A stretch of DNA of 17,581 nucleotides, from contig CALVFC010000015.1 in the NCBI GenBank assembly GCA_944326735.1, positions 1-17,581 of the forward strand, written 5' to 3'. This document shows, piece after piece, positions 1 through 7,256 of the stretch (position 1 is the stretch's first letter; each line of letters opens with the position of its first letter). The notes under the pieces are model-generated. The model was not told the origin of the DNA. It saw nothing but the letters and a program-made list of their open reading frames with translations, and did not search any database. The translations under genes were made by a program, and so were the position numbers. The DNA is from an uncultured Limosilactobacillus sp. GTDB taxonomy: Bacteria > Bacillota > Bacilli > Lactobacillales > Lactobacillaceae.

Positions 1-1
1 A

Positions 2-103
2 ATGCCACTCGTGAGTCCAACCAAGACTCTCACTGATAATATTGAAGTTGTTGATATTTCAGAACCCGTGGCAAATGAATACAGTGGGACTCATGATTGC
101 TAA
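2..103 (+). CDS. C-terminal end of an unknown protein (cut by left window edge)
   Basis: This is the only forward frame open from the left edge. It gives 33 residues ending in ...NEYSGTHDC before a TAA stop, and a Rho-independent terminator follows directly, as expected at the end of a gene. An in-frame ATG sits at the edge itself, but no ribosome binding site can be seen, so this is more likely the tail of a longer protein than a small complete gene. I do not recognise the family and no function can be given. Confidence 0.5.
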   Translation: MPLVSPTKTLTDNIEVVDISEPVANEYSGTHDC

Positions 104-112
104 ATAACACTG

Positions 113-145
113 CGATGGACAATTAATGTGCCCATCGTTTTTTTT
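113..145 (+). terminator. Rho-independent terminator of the left-edge gene
   Basis: The inverted repeat cgatgg/ccatcg (113-118 with 132-137) can be extended by aca/tgt. It is followed by an uninterrupted run of eight T (138-145). It lies 10 nt after the stop codon at 103 and separates that gene from the acetyltransferase operon. Confidence 0.8.
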
Positions 146-188
146 ATTATCTGTGATAAAGTATTCTTAAAAAGCAGGAGGGGTTCCC

Positions 189-623
189 ATGGAGTGGCAT
201 GATGAAACTTTTGATGAGTTATCAACTAAGGAGTTATTTCAGATCTATTATCTCCGCACGCAGGTCTTTAATGAGGAACAGCACAGCACCTATCCTGACC
301 CAGACTACCAGGACTTAACCGCGCACCACGTCTTTGCGTTGCAAGATGGTCACCTTGTAGCATATACCCGCTACTTTGTGGAGGATAACGACGCGACATT
401 TGGCCGGGTGGTCGTTGCTAAGGCCAACCGAGGCACGGGTCTTGGCAAGACACTGATTCGTCACGTCATCCAACAGATTCATCGGACCTTTCCCGGGAAG
501 CAAATCAAGATTCATGCTCAATACTACGTGAAGGATTTTTATCATGAGCTTGGCTTTGTCCCCGTGGGTGAACCATTTATGGAAGCAGAACGTAAACATA
601 TTCAAATGACCTATCAAGGCTAG
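189..623 (+). CDS. GNAT family N-acetyltransferase, ElaA-like
   Basis: A 144-residue protein of the size and pattern of the ElaA branch of GCN5-related acetyltransferases, which move an acetyl group from acetyl-CoA to an amine; the substrate of this branch is not established. The N-terminal part (LRTQVFNEEQ, residues 22-31, then a short acidic stretch before HHVFAL) resembles ElaA proteins. The acetyl-CoA pyrophosphate-binding loop is seen as R81-G-T-G-L-G-K87, followed by the expected helix. The ATG has a strong AGGAGG site upstream (about 176-181). It is the first gene of a tight cluster: the exporter gene starts 18 nt downstream. Family assignment is firm, function is not. Confidence 0.85.
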   Translation: MEWHDETFDELSTKELFQIYYLRTQVFNEEQHSTYPDPDYQDLTAHHVFALQDGHLVAYTRYFVEDNDATFGRVVVAKANRGTGLGKTLIRHVIQQIHRTFPGKQIKIHAQYYVKDFYHELGFVPVGEPFMEAERKHIQMTYQG

Positions 624-641
624 TAAGGAAGTTATTGCAAT

Positions 642-1376
642 ATGCAGACAATTTGGTTGTTATTATTTGGACTCGTTATTGGGACCGTTATTATTGCCAT
701 GGGCGGCGGTGGTGGTGCCTTTTACTTAGGAATACTAACGGCAATCTTTCAATTGCCACCAGCTGAAGCGGCGGCGACATCGCTGATTACCGCGATTCCA
801 TCGATCTTAATTGGGGTCATTGGTTACTGGCGTGAACAGAAAATTGACTTCCACCTTGGTAATCAAATGCTGGTTGCGGCCTTACCAGCCGTGATTGTTG
901 GGGCACTCATTTCCCCATACATCCCCAAATTACTTTACCAGTGGATCATCGGTTTAATTCTGATTTGGTTGGGCTGCCGAATCTTTATCAAACACGACCA
1001 GCAAAACAATCAGAATAGTAAGTGGGCGGCCCGTTTATATGGGGTCATGGCTGGCTTGATGGTCGGCATTGCCGGGCTCAGTGGTGGCGGCCCGATCCTG
1101 GCTGGATTACTGATCCTTGGTGAAAACCTCTTTCGGGCGACCGCTACTTCCGCCTACGTTTTGGCAGGGATGTGCATTCTCGGGGCCGTCCTTCATACGA
1201 CGAGTGGTCAGGTGAACTGGCCGGTCGGGATTCCGTTAATGATTGGGGCTATCTGTGGGGCAGTGTTAGCACCGCGGTTGATGGATGTTCTTTCACGCAA
1301 CCCCAAGGCCAGCAAATACCTTCAGCCGACGATTGCCGTCCTACTGATTGTGATGGGGGCTAAAACAATCTTATGA
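642..1376 (+). CDS. Sulfite exporter TauE/SafE family membrane protein
   Basis: A 244-residue, very hydrophobic protein with about eight predicted membrane segments, typical of the TauE/SafE (DUF81) family. These are thought to export sulfite, sulfoacetate or other small organic anions. The family's internal duplication shows as a glycine-rich start to each half: MGGGGGAFYLG at residues 20-30, followed by AAATSL, and GIAGLSGGGPILAG at 142-155, followed by ATATSA. The stop codon overlaps the start of the next gene by 4 nt (ATGA), which indicates translational coupling. The transported substrate cannot be read from sequence. Confidence 0.88.
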   Translation: MQTIWLLLFGLVIGTVIIAMGGGGGAFYLGILTAIFQLPPAEAAATSLITAIPSILIGVIGYWREQKIDFHLGNQMLVAALPAVIVGALISPYIPKLLYQWIIGLILIWLGCRIFIKHDQQNNQNSKWAARLYGVMAGLMVGIAGLSGGGPILAGLLILGENLFRATATSAYVLAGMCILGAVLHTTSGQVNWPVGIPLMIGAICGAVLAPRLMDVLSRNPKASKYLQPTIAVLLIVMGAKTIL

Positions 1377-1756
1377 GTTATCGCAATTTACGAAAAGACG
1401 CCCCGTGGCCAATCCCGGTGACTGCCCAGCAAACGATTGATGAACGCCAGGGTTACCAGCAGGTGTCTTTTCACTGGCAGGCTAACGGGTGGTTGTATAC
1501 TGCGCGCTGGCACCAGCCCTTACCAAGCGCCACGCTCATTACTTATCCTAGCTGGCAACTGTCCCGGATTTATCCCGGCAAAGGCTTTGGCCCGAATGCC
1601 CACCACCGTCAGGAACAGTCACGTGTCGGTAATGAATGGTTACCGACCAGCAAAGTTCGCTATTGTGCCCGTTGCTTGCAGCAGGGAACGGCCACTAGCG
1701 AGCAGGTTAATATCCTTGAACAAGCGCACATCCCAAGTCAATTTCCCGGGAAATAA
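1373..1756 (+). CDS. Unknown 127-residue protein coupled to the TauE exporter
   Basis: I do not recognise this protein. It is soluble-looking (no signal peptide or membrane segment), rich in Trp, Gln and Pro, and basic, with five Trp in the first 61 residues. Visible points are HWQANGWLYTARWHQPLP (residues 34-51), an IYPGKGFGPNAHHR stretch (66-79) and one C98-x-x-C101 pair near the C-terminus. Its start overlaps the exporter stop (ATGA, 1373-1376) and its stop lies 12 nt before the MGMT-family gene, so it sits firmly inside the operon and is almost certainly translated. A frame-shifted overlapping reading (1437-1781) is a shadow. No function is proposed. Confidence 0.72.
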   Translation: MSYRNLRKDAPWPIPVTAQQTIDERQGYQQVSFHWQANGWLYTARWHQPLPSATLITYPSWQLSRIYPGKGFGPNAHHRQEQSRVGNEWLPTSKVRYCARCLQQGTATSEQVNILEQAHIPSQFPGK

Positions 1757-1768
1757 GAGGAACAGATT

Positions 1769-2083
1769 ATGGCAAAGTTAGATGAACAAATGATGCATGA
1801 CATATTAGAAGTGGTAGATCAGATTCCCGCTGGGTGCGTCGCCACTTATGGACAAATTGCCCGGATCATTGGCCGGCCACGGAATGCGCGTCTCGTTGGT
1901 AAGGCGTTAGGGAAGTCCGGTAAGTATGGCAAACATCCATGCCATCGGGTCGTGACGGTTACTGGTCGTTTGGTTCCGGGCTGGATTGACCAGGGACCAA
2001 TGTTGAAAGCAGAGCACATTCCATTTAAAGACGATTACCATGTTGCCATTGCTAAGTGCCAGTGGCAAAAGGGGAAAAGATAA
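1769..2083 (+). CDS. Short MGMT-family DNA-binding protein that keeps the active-site Cys
   Basis: A 104-residue protein matching only the C-terminal DNA-binding/active-site domain of O6-alkylguanine-DNA alkyltransferases. The winged-helix part is VATYGQIARIIGRPRNARLVGKAL (residues 24-47). The recognition Arg is R41. The active-site motif is P57-C58-H59-R60-V61. Alkyltransferase-like (ATL) proteins of this length usually carry Trp in place of the Cys and only flag lesions for excision repair; here the Cys is kept, so direct alkyl transfer is possible. The Asn that normally sits nine residues before PCHRV appears to be Ser50. A good GAGGAA site precedes the ATG. It is the last gene of the cluster, followed by a hairpin. 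Confidence 0.85.
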   Translation: MAKLDEQMMHDILEVVDQIPAGCVATYGQIARIIGRPRNARLVGKALGKSGKYGKHPCHRVVTVTGRLVPGWIDQGPMLKAEHIPFKDDYHVAIAKCQWQKGKR

Positions 2084-2091
2084 TTATCAGG

Positions 2092-2127
2092 AAAGCCATC
2101 ATTGATGTTGGATCAATGGTGGCTTTT
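2092..2127 (+). terminator. Strong hairpin after the MGMT-family gene, likely terminator
   Basis: A nearly perfect 15-bp stem (2092-2106 with 2112-2126, one G-T pair) with a 5-nt loop begins 9 nt after the stop codon. The T run is short (four T, partly inside the stem), so termination may be incomplete. It separates the acetyltransferase cluster from the dehydrogenase pair. Confidence 0.6.
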
Positions 2128-2152
2128 ACGTGTCCATCTATGAGTGAACTAC

Positions 2153-2181
2153 TGAACAATTAAGCGCTTTCATGGTAATAT
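2153..2181 (+). promoter_or_regulatory. Promoter of the dehydrogenase pair with an embedded cre-like (CcpA) site
   Basis: A -10 TAATAT (2176-2181) lies 17 nt from a weak -35 TGAACA (2153-2158). Between them, 2159-2172 reads ATTAAGCGCTTTCA, which by hand matches 12 of 14 positions of the cre consensus TGWAARCGYTWNCW. CcpA bound there would block the promoter, so carbon catabolite repression of both dehydrogenase genes is inferred. The start codon is about 40 nt downstream. Confidence 0.55.
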
Positions 2182-2223
2182 GAAGCTGTAGTAGGTGCAA
2201 TAGATTAAAGGGAAGGTGTTTTT

Positions 2224-3111
2224 ATGGCATTCAAAAATGTAATGGTTGCCGGAACCGGTGTCCTTGGTAGTCAAATTGCTTACCAAACGGCACTGAATGG
2301 TTTTCATGTTGTTGCCTATAACGACAGCATCGATGCGGCCAAAAAACGTTTAGCTGCTTTACAACCGGCATATGAAGCTGACCTCGGCCTGAGCAAAGCT
2401 GATTTTGATAAGGCTCTCGACCAAATCGTCGTTACTGATGATCTGGAAACAGCGGTTAAAGATGTCGATTATGTAATTGAAGCCTTACCAGAAAATATTG
2501 AGATTAAGGAAGAATTTTACAAGCAACTGTCCAAGTTGGCGCCAGCCAAGACCGTCTTTGCAAGTAATTCTTCAACGATGGTCCCAAGTCAACTTGTTAA
2601 GTTTGTTGACCGTCCGGAGAAGTTCCTCCACATGCACTTTGCAAACCGGATTTGGAAGTGCAATGTTGCGGAAATTATGGGAACCGACAAGACTGACCCA
2701 GCTGTCTTCCAAGAAGTTGTCGACTTCGCGCACCAAATTAAGATGGTCCCAATTCCAATTCACAAGGAACAGCCAGGGTACGTCCTGAATTCGCTGTTGA
2801 TTCCATTCTTGGTATCCGCAATGCTCCTCTGGGTTAAGGGGGTTGCTGATCCGGAAACCGTTGATAAAGACTGGATGATTTCTACTGGGGCACCAGTTGG
2901 ACCATTTATGATGCTTGATGATGTTGGCTTACGGACTACTTACCAGATCATGATGGGACTGTACAAGACACGTGGTAATGACTACTTCAAGGCCATTGCT
3001 GACAAGCTGAAGGTCATGATCGATGCTGGTAAGAATGGTCGTGAATCTGGCCAAGGATTCTACTCCTACCCACACCCAGCATTTGAAGACCCAGATTTCT
3101 TGAAGAAGTAG
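2224..3111 (+). CDS. 3-hydroxyacyl-CoA dehydrogenase family protein, copy 1
   Basis: A 295-residue NAD(P)-dependent dehydrogenase of the 3-hydroxyacyl-CoA/3-hydroxybutyryl-CoA dehydrogenase family. The Rossmann loop is G10-T-G-V-L-G15. Residues expected for catalysis are present: Ser in SNSS (115-118), His in HMHFAN (136-141), Glu150 in VAEIMG and Asn189 in YVLN. Length matches the family (about 280-300). No thiolase, acyl-CoA dehydrogenase or enoyl-CoA hydratase is nearby, and lactobacilli generally lack beta-oxidation, so the true substrate may be another 3-hydroxy acid (family relatives include carnitine and gulonate dehydrogenases). The preceding promoter carries a cre-like site. The gene is followed after 12 nt by a paralogue about two-thirds identical by eye. 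Confidence 0.88.
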   Translation: MAFKNVMVAGTGVLGSQIAYQTALNGFHVVAYNDSIDAAKKRLAALQPAYEADLGLSKADFDKALDQIVVTDDLETAVKDVDYVIEALPENIEIKEEFYKQLSKLAPAKTVFASNSSTMVPSQLVKFVDRPEKFLHMHFANRIWKCNVAEIMGTDKTDPAVFQEVVDFAHQIKMVPIPIHKEQPGYVLNSLLIPFLVSAMLLWVKGVADPETVDKDWMISTGAPVGPFMMLDDVGLRTTYQIMMGLYKTRGNDYFKAIADKLKVMIDAGKNGRESGQGFYSYPHPAFEDPDFLKK

Positions 3112-3123
3112 GGAGGCTCAACC

Positions 3124-4014
3124 ATGACATTTAAAAATATTACCGTCGCTGGTGCCGGTGTTTTAGGTAGCCAGATTGCCTATCAAATCGCTTTGAAGGG
3201 CTTCAAAGTAACTGTTTATAACCACCATGTTGACACAGCCGAGAAGCGTCTTCATGCCCTGAAGGCAGACTACCAGCGGGACTTACATCTGACTGATGAA
3301 CAGTTCCAAGCCGGTCTGGATAACATTGTCAACGTGACGACTGACCTTAAAGAAGCTGTGGCCGACGCTGATTACGTTATTGAAGCCTTACCTGAATCAC
3401 TGGATTTGAAGGAAAAGTTCTACGCAGAGTTATCTGAAGTGGCGCCAGCCAAGACTGTCTTTGCAAGTAACTCATCATCATTCATTCCTGGTCAATTAGT
3501 TAAATACGTTGACCGTCCTAACAAGTACTTGCACATGCACTTTGCTAACAAGATTTGGCGGTTCAACGTTGCTGAAATTATGGGAACTGAACAAACTGAC
3601 CCAGCCGTTTACCAAGAAGTAGTCGACTTTGCGCGGGCCATCGGGATGGTGCCAATTGAATTGCACAAGGAACAGCATGGTTATGTCCTGAATGCGGTCC
3701 TGATCCCACTGCTGGGTTCAGCAATGCAATTATGGGCTAATGGTGTTTCTGATCCCCAAACTATTGATAAGGACTGGATGATTTCAACTAGTTCACCAAT
3801 GGGACCATTCATGATTATCGACATGGTTGGTCTACGGACGCCATATCAAATGGAAATTAATACCTACCAAACCACGAAGGATCCAATCCATCAGACAATC
3901 GCAGATAAGTTGAAAGCCATGATTGATGCTGGTCATACTGGTCAAGAGTCCGGTCAAGGATTCTACCACTATCCAAACCCAGAATTTGAGGATCCAGAAT
4001 TCTTGAAGAAGTAA
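3124..4014 (+). CDS. 3-hydroxyacyl-CoA dehydrogenase family protein, copy 2
   Basis: A 296-residue tandem paralogue of the preceding gene, with a GGGAGG ribosome binding site just before its ATG. It keeps the NAD loop G10-A-G-V-L-G15, the Ser cluster at SNSSS (116-120), His in HMHFAN (137-142), Glu151 and Asn190. The two copies agree best in the nucleotide-binding region and in the C-terminal ESGQGFY motif. They differ most in residues 30-75 and around 240-260, which suggests divergence in substrate or partner, not simple dosage. It shares the upstream promoter and ends at a clear terminator. Confidence 0.88.
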   Translation: MTFKNITVAGAGVLGSQIAYQIALKGFKVTVYNHHVDTAEKRLHALKADYQRDLHLTDEQFQAGLDNIVNVTTDLKEAVADADYVIEALPESLDLKEKFYAELSEVAPAKTVFASNSSSFIPGQLVKYVDRPNKYLHMHFANKIWRFNVAEIMGTEQTDPAVYQEVVDFARAIGMVPIELHKEQHGYVLNAVLIPLLGSAMQLWANGVSDPQTIDKDWMISTSSPMGPFMIIDMVGLRTPYQMEINTYQTTKDPIHQTIADKLKAMIDAGHTGQESGQGFYHYPNPEFEDPEFLKK

Positions 4015-4026
4015 ATTATCGCAACG

Positions 4027-4064
4027 AGCGGTGCCGTTCGATTATCGAATGGTACCGCTTTTAT
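4027..4064 (+). terminator. Terminator after the dehydrogenase pair
   Basis: A 15-bp stem (4027-4041 with 4045-4059, two G-T pairs) with a 3-nt loop, followed by tttat. It lies 12 nt after the stop of the second dehydrogenase gene. An upstream-extended reading frame of the next gene (from 4031) would start inside this hairpin, which argues against that start. Confidence 0.82.
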
Positions 4065-4147
4065 TTATCTTAAACTTGCTGTTGCTAACTAGTGAACAAA
4101 AGTGTTACAGTTTAGGGTATGAGATTAAGTGTATTGGGGTGAATACT

Positions 4148-5692
4148 ATGGCTGATCGTTATTCAGCAATCCGGCAAGCTTTTCATGAACCGGAAATTAA
4201 TGCACAATTATTTAATTCACAGTTTGGCTTGGAAGTGAAGAAATACCGGGTCCTGACTAACGGCCGGGCAAGTCGCTATCCATACCCAGCCGCGTTGCGA
4301 TCACGAAAGCATAATTTATATTTGAACTCTGGCTTTACTGACAACATGATTGATTTTGAAACCGAACCAGTCGTGGGCTCTAAAGCAGCTGTCCGTCAGC
4401 TCAAGATGCTGGAACAAATTATGATTTCTCAATTACATGAAGATGAACGGTTGTGGCCACTAAGTTTGGCACCAGCACCTGTTTACCAGCATGACCTTGA
4501 TTACTTGGTTACCGATAACAGTAAGCCATGGACGCAAGCTAATCATGATTACTTGGGGAAGAAATACGGTATTACCCAGGAAATAATGGGGGACGTTCAC
4601 GTTAACTACAGCTTGGCACCGGGCCTTGTTCAAACCCTTTACCAGCGCTTCTACACTGATAAATATGACAGTTTAGTGGACTTTCAAAATCACCTGTACT
4701 TCAAACTGGCCCAATCATTTGTCCTTTACCAATGGCTATTTACATACCTTTACGGTGCTTCACCAGTGTCTGAGGATATGAAGTTACCAGAAAAGCTGGA
4801 CTTGCCAGTGCGGAGTCTCCGTTCAAGCGACTATGGTGACGATAACTTGCCAAATGAGCAGATAGGTTATGATTCACTGGAAAGTCACTTTGCCCAATTA
4901 CAACAATACCTGGATGATGGGACTTACTACAGTCTGAAGGAATTCTTTGGCCCTGTTCGTTGCCGTCGTCATAACCAGGATAATAAGGACCTGCAGGGGA
5001 TGCTGGATCACGGAATTAACTATTTGGAATTCCGTTCATTCGACCTTGACCCACTGTCACGGACTGGGGTCAGCGATGATACGATCAACTTCCTGGAATT
5101 ATTAATGCTGGATAGCATTATTTCACCATTACCAGACAACCTGAGCGAACGTTTGGCGGCCGCCCGGAAGCTTAATAATGAAGTTGCCCTCCAGCAGCCA
5201 AAGGAACAAACGCCAGAAATGCGGGCGGAAGCTGATAAGCTAATTGATGAGCTTCAAGAACTGGTTGATGAATTCAAGGCCCCAAAGGAATATCGGATGG
5301 CATTGAAGTTTGTTCAACGGCGGGTTGATGATCCTTCATTGACCATTTCTGGTCAACTAGCAGACCAAATTGAAAATGGTAACCTGTTATCATTTGGTTT
5401 GAAGCTTGCTAATGACCGGTTCACTGCCAACATGAACCTTACCCACCCATTACAGGCGGTCAGCGAGACTTACTCAGACTCTGTTCAACAGATTCTGCGG
5501 GCAGCCATTGAACTAGGGGTAAACGTTAAGTTGGCTGATACCAACGTTACCTTGTCAGTGGATGACCACCAAGAATCATACGGGGCTACTGGTGAATTTA
5601 CCTTCCCAGACGGACCGCGGGCCTTCGTTCTGAATGCCTTCCCTGAAGCAAAAGCCTTTCAGGAAGATTCAGATGAAGATGAGGCAGAATAA
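4148..5692 (+). CDS. gshA: Glutamate-cysteine ligase (gamma-glutamylcysteine synthetase)
   Basis: The protein joins L-glutamate and L-cysteine using ATP to give gamma-glutamylcysteine, the first step to glutathione; in lactobacilli such enzymes are also linked to gamma-glutamyl dipeptide formation. It resembles the GshA (PF04262-like) family: an N-terminal basic region with YPYPAALRSR (residues 44-53), a TDNMIDFETEPV segment (64-75) where the family carries a TDFxE-type active-site stretch, and YLEFRSFDLDPLSRTGV (292-308), matching the conserved EVRSLDxNPF region. From the ATG at 4148 it has 514 residues, near the usual 510-520. It lacks the ATP-grasp domain of bifunctional GshAB (about 750 aa). 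The start was chosen for the GGGGTG site upstream; an ORF extension to 4031 would run from the upstream terminator. Confidence 0.85.
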   Translation: MADRYSAIRQAFHEPEINAQLFNSQFGLEVKKYRVLTNGRASRYPYPAALRSRKHNLYLNSGFTDNMIDFETEPVVGSKAAVRQLKMLEQIMISQLHEDERLWPLSLAPAPVYQHDLDYLVTDNSKPWTQANHDYLGKKYGITQEIMGDVHVNYSLAPGLVQTLYQRFYTDKYDSLVDFQNHLYFKLAQSFVLYQWLFTYLYGASPVSEDMKLPEKLDLPVRSLRSSDYGDDNLPNEQIGYDSLESHFAQLQQYLDDGTYYSLKEFFGPVRCRRHNQDNKDLQGMLDHGINYLEFRSFDLDPLSRTGVSDDTINFLELLMLDSIISPLPDNLSERLAAARKLNNEVALQQPKEQTPEMRAEADKLIDELQELVDEFKAPKEYRMALKFVQRRVDDPSLTISGQLADQIENGNLLSFGLKLANDRFTANMNLTHPLQAVSETYSDSVQQILRAAIELGVNVKLADTNVTLSVDDHQESYGATGEFTFPDGPRAFVLNAFPEAKAFQEDSDEDEAE

Positions 5693-5706
5693 TTAATGAA
5701 TTTAAC

Positions 5707-5737
5707 AAAAGGCTGGGGCATTGTCGCAGCCTTTTCG
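5707..5737 (+). terminator. Hairpin terminator after gshA
   Basis: A 9-bp stem aaaaggctg/cagcctttt (5707-5715 with 5727-5735) lies shortly after the gshA stop, with a short T run that forms part of the stem. Some readthrough to the next gene, whose start is only about 20 nt downstream, is plausible because I see no convincing promoter between them. Confidence 0.6.
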
Positions 5738-5758
5738 TATATCTAAGAGGGTGTAATT

Positions 5759-6691
5759 ATGCGTTCAATCGGTATTGTTGGCCTCGGGCATGTTGGTCGT
5801 CAACTCGCTACCCAGTTAGTAACCGGCGACCAGGTTGACCGGCTGACATTGATTGATCAGGATGATGACCTGGCATTAGCCATCCAAACCGATTTAACAG
5901 ACCTGGCCACCGTTCAGAATGCGCAACCGGAAATTATTATTCAGGACTGGGCAGCGCTGGCCAACAGTGAAATCGTTGTGACGGCGTTTGGCAAGAGTGA
6001 ACTACAAGCCCAAGCTGCCGACGCAGAACTGACCTTTAACCAACAGGCCGCTTGTCAGGTGGCCGACCAGCTTAAGCAACAGCAATTTGCGGGGATCCTG
6101 ATTAATGTCGCCGACCCGAATGAAGCGGTGACCGCCTACCTGCAAGAAAAGGCAGCATTGCCACCCAAGCACGTCCTCGGTGTCGGGACGAGCCTGGAAA
6201 CAATTCATATGCGCCGGGCAGTTGCTAACGCGGCCCATCTTTCCCCAACAAATATAAGTGGCTTTGTGTATGGTCAACATAATGGTCAACAGGCTTTTGC
6301 CTGGTCAACCGTCAAGGTGAATGGGCAGTCACTAGAACAGTCCTTGAATGGTCATCACGTGGATTTGAATCAGGCGAAGATTAAGGCGGACATGAATAAC
6401 TGGTACACTTTGCATGGCTTACATTACAATGCGGCCGGGATTGCAGGAATTGTGGTTCAGATCATTCAAGCAATTCTGGGCAATCAAAACTTGGCCTTGC
6501 CATTGGCCATCTATCAGCCGCAATATAATGGCTACGTTAGTTTTCCAACTCTGGTCAATCGGCAGGGGCAGGGGAACCTCTTGCTATTAAAGCTGTACCC
6601 AGTCGAAGAAAATGCCGTTAAAGTGGCGGCAACAGCGGTTCAATCGCAACTCGCAAGTTTACATGAATTAGAAGGTGAACAAGATGATTAA
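5759..6691 (+). CDS. Divergent L-2-hydroxyisocaproate/lactate dehydrogenase family protein
   Basis: A 310-residue member of the LDH/MDH superfamily, closest in pattern to L-2-hydroxyisocaproate dehydrogenases (AWSTVKVNGQ at 181-190 resembles the HicDH AWSTVRVMGQ). The NAD loop G8-L-G-H-V-G13 and the catalytic His (H174 in YGQHNG) are kept. Other expected residues are changed: the Asn of the SNP motif is Asp119 (VADP), the Asp of the LDxxR motif is Glu147, the substrate-carboxylate Arg is His150 (GTSLETIHMRR), and the active-site loop (78-92) has no Arg. So it may act on a different substrate, or not be a 2-hydroxyacid dehydrogenase at all. The alignment is from memory of family sequences. Its last 8 nt overlap the LOG gene. 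Confidence 0.8.
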   Translation: MRSIGIVGLGHVGRQLATQLVTGDQVDRLTLIDQDDDLALAIQTDLTDLATVQNAQPEIIIQDWAALANSEIVVTAFGKSELQAQAADAELTFNQQAACQVADQLKQQQFAGILINVADPNEAVTAYLQEKAALPPKHVLGVGTSLETIHMRRAVANAAHLSPTNISGFVYGQHNGQQAFAWSTVKVNGQSLEQSLNGHHVDLNQAKIKADMNNWYTLHGLHYNAAGIAGIVVQIIQAILGNQNLALPLAIYQPQYNGYVSFPTLVNRQGQGNLLLLKLYPVEENAVKVAATAVQSQLASLHELEGEQDD

Positions 6692-7256
6692 ACGGATGGC
6701 AGTTTTCTGTGGAGCACGGAAGGGAAACGAAGATAAATTTATTAAGCAAGCAGATGCTTTGGGCAAATACATGGCCGACCACGATATCGAATTGGTTTAT
6801 GGTGGTGGCCAGTTTGGCCTGATGGGGGCCGTAGCGGATGCCGTCCTGGATAACGGTGGTGTTGTCCACGGGGTAATTACGGAAATCCTCGCTGAACGTG
6901 GGGTGGCCAATCCCCGGGTTAAGGACATGCGGACCGTTGCGGGGATGAACATCCGGAAGGAAAAGATGATGGAAAAGGCTGACGGAATGCTGGCCCTGCC
7001 TGGTGGGGTCGGGACCCTGGAAGAAATTAGCCAGTGTACTTCCTGGATGACCATTGGTGAGAACCCGAAGCCGGTCGCTTTCTATAACCTGGATGGATTT
7101 TATGACCACCTGCGTGAGTTGTTTGTGGAAATGAATAAGAATGGTTTTCTGGAGCAGCGCTTTTTGGACGCTATATGCTTCTCCGATGACTTTGATGAGA
7201 TCTTGAATTTCATGAACAATTACAAGACGCCGGAGTATCGGAAATACAGAAACTGA
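6684..7256 (+). CDS. LOG family protein (TIGR00730; nucleoside monophosphate phosphoribohydrolase-like)
   Basis: A 190-residue protein of the LOG/lysine-decarboxylase-like family. Characterised members hydrolyse cytokinin riboside 5'-monophosphate or purine nucleoside monophosphates to a free base and ribose 5-phosphate. The hallmark P106-G-G-V-G-T111-L-E-E motif is present, as is the glycine-rich YGGGQFGLMGAVADA (39-53). The RKEKM segment (91-95) fits the usual xMHxRK position. The ATG at 6684 is preferred over the GTG at 6675 because GAAGGTG (6671-6677) is then a well-placed ribosome binding site; the 8-nt overlap with the upstream gene suggests translational coupling. Its stop codon is followed immediately by structured repeat copy A. 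Confidence 0.88.
   Translation: MIKRMAVFCGARKGNEDKFIKQADALGKYMADHDIELVYGGGQFGLMGAVADAVLDNGGVVHGVITEILAERGVANPRVKDMRTVAGMNIRKEKMMEKADGMLALPGGVGTLEEISQCTSWMTIGENPKPVAFYNLDGFYDHLRELFVEMNKNGFLEQRFLDAICFSDDFDEILNFMNNYKTPEYRKYRN

Noticed and set aside
4031..4147. Upstream extension of gshA by 39 residues
   Set aside because: It would begin inside the terminator hairpin of the previous operon and has no ribosome binding site; the ATG at 4148 has a GGGGTG site and gives the usual length.
6618..7109. 163-residue open frame on the minus strand
   Set aside because: It lies antisense to the end of the HicDH-like gene and most of the LOG gene, both with clear family motifs, and has no ribosome binding site. 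It is a shadow frame.
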